From contig JAQVXN010000152.1 of NCBI GenBank assembly GCA_028709135.1, positions 1 through 5,464 of the forward strand: a DNA stretch of 5,464 bases, read 5' to 3'. Origin of the DNA: Bacteroidaceae bacterium (GTDB lineage: Bacteria > Bacteroidota > Bacteroidia > Bacteroidales > Bacteroidaceae). Each line of letters starts with the position of its first letter. Position 1 is the stretch's first letter. Shown piece after piece: positions 5,107-5,464 of this stretch. Made by a program: the position numbers and the translations under genes. The notes under the pieces are model-generated. The model was not told the DNA's origin, made no database searches, and saw only the letters and a program-made list of their open reading frames with translations.

Positions 5107-5464
5107 TTACTGGAGCAGTTGCAGGATGGACTGCGGCTGCTGATTTGCCTGAGCCAGCATTGCCTGAGCAGACTGAGTCAGAACGTTCATCTTAGTGTAA
5201 GCCATCATTTCTTTGGCCATATCGGTATCGCGGATACGGCTGTTTGCAGCGGTCAGGTTCTCGGAAGAAACGTCCAAGTTGTTGATGGTGTACTCGAGAC
5301 GATTCTGAAGAGCACCCATGTTTGCACGGTTCGTGGAAACCGTGTTGATTGCGTCTTTAATGGTCTGGATTGCGTCGCCAGCAGCATCTGCAGTGCTAAC
5401 ATCCAGTCCTGCAACGCCGAGACCTGCAGAGCGCATATCTTCAACCGATACAGTCATCTTGTTG
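5107..5464 (-). CDS. hag: Flagellin, C-terminal part (gene runs off the window)
   Basis: The frame is open through base 5464 and stops with TAA at 5109-5107, so about 118 C-terminal residues are present and the start is outside. The piece is the flagellin C-terminal D0/D1 region: AIQTIKDAINTVSTNRANMGALQNRLEYTINNL, then SENLTAANSRIRDTDMAKEMM, and the end MLAQANQQPQSILQLLQ. These long helices pack the core of the flagellar filament after export by the flagellar type III system. The internal ATG at 5457 is not a start, because flagellins need the matching N-terminal D0/D1 helices that lie upstream. It is more GC-rich than the germination operon, in line with a highly expressed gene. hag is used as the common Gram-positive name; fliC would be equally valid. 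Confidence 0.96.
   Translation of the reverse strand, partial: NKMTVSVEDMRSAGLGVAGLDVSTADAAGDAIQTIKDAINTVSTNRANMGALQNRLEYTINNLDVSSENLTAANSRIRDTDMAKEMMAYTKMNVLTQSAQAMLAQANQQPQSILQLLQ

Noticed and set aside
5253..5444. Second - strand frame of 63 codons in the flagellin region
   Set aside because: It lies entirely within the flagellin coding sequence, in another frame.

Overview
The window looks like chromosome of an endospore-forming, motile member of Bacillota, most likely class Clostridia. Four things point there: a GerA-family spore germinant receptor operon, a class B sortase, a flagellin with the usual clostridial C-terminal end, and tRNA genes with encoded CCA. I cannot name a genus.

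Layout. (1) 1-2851, + strand: a germinant receptor operon in the order A (3' end only), C, small D-like membrane protein, B. Junctions are tight, and the operon ends at a perfect 34-bp palindrome that can terminate from both sides. (2) 2921-3190, - strand: a small hydrophilic protein of unknown function. Its short leader holds an unusual hairpin beside the ribosome binding site, and a 14-bp palindrome overlaps its likely -10 box. (3) 3227-3695, + strand: a near-perfect vegetative promoter driving a tRNA-Val, -Asp, -Phe, -Gly operon, followed by two hairpin terminators. (4) 3714-4946, - strand: a KdgF-like cupin and, upstream of it, a sortase B-like protein that appears to be a lipoprotein. (5) 5107-5464, - strand: the C-terminal third or so of a flagellin, with its own terminator.

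How the genes work together. The A, B and C germinant receptor subunits form an inner-membrane complex of the dormant spore that senses nutrients and starts germination. The two-helix protein between C and B has the size and topology of the accessory D subunits known from some Bacillus and clostridial receptors. The rest of the window is a set of independent units (translation, cell-surface protein anchoring, a sugar-type cupin, motility), separated by good terminators.

Nothing here is clearly a new multi-gene system. The points most worth a second look are the leader of the unknown small gene (three short segments that can pair in two exclusive ways, one hiding the ribosome binding site), the lipoprotein-type sortase, and the D-like protein. 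The germination operon is also much more AT-rich than the sortase and flagellin genes.
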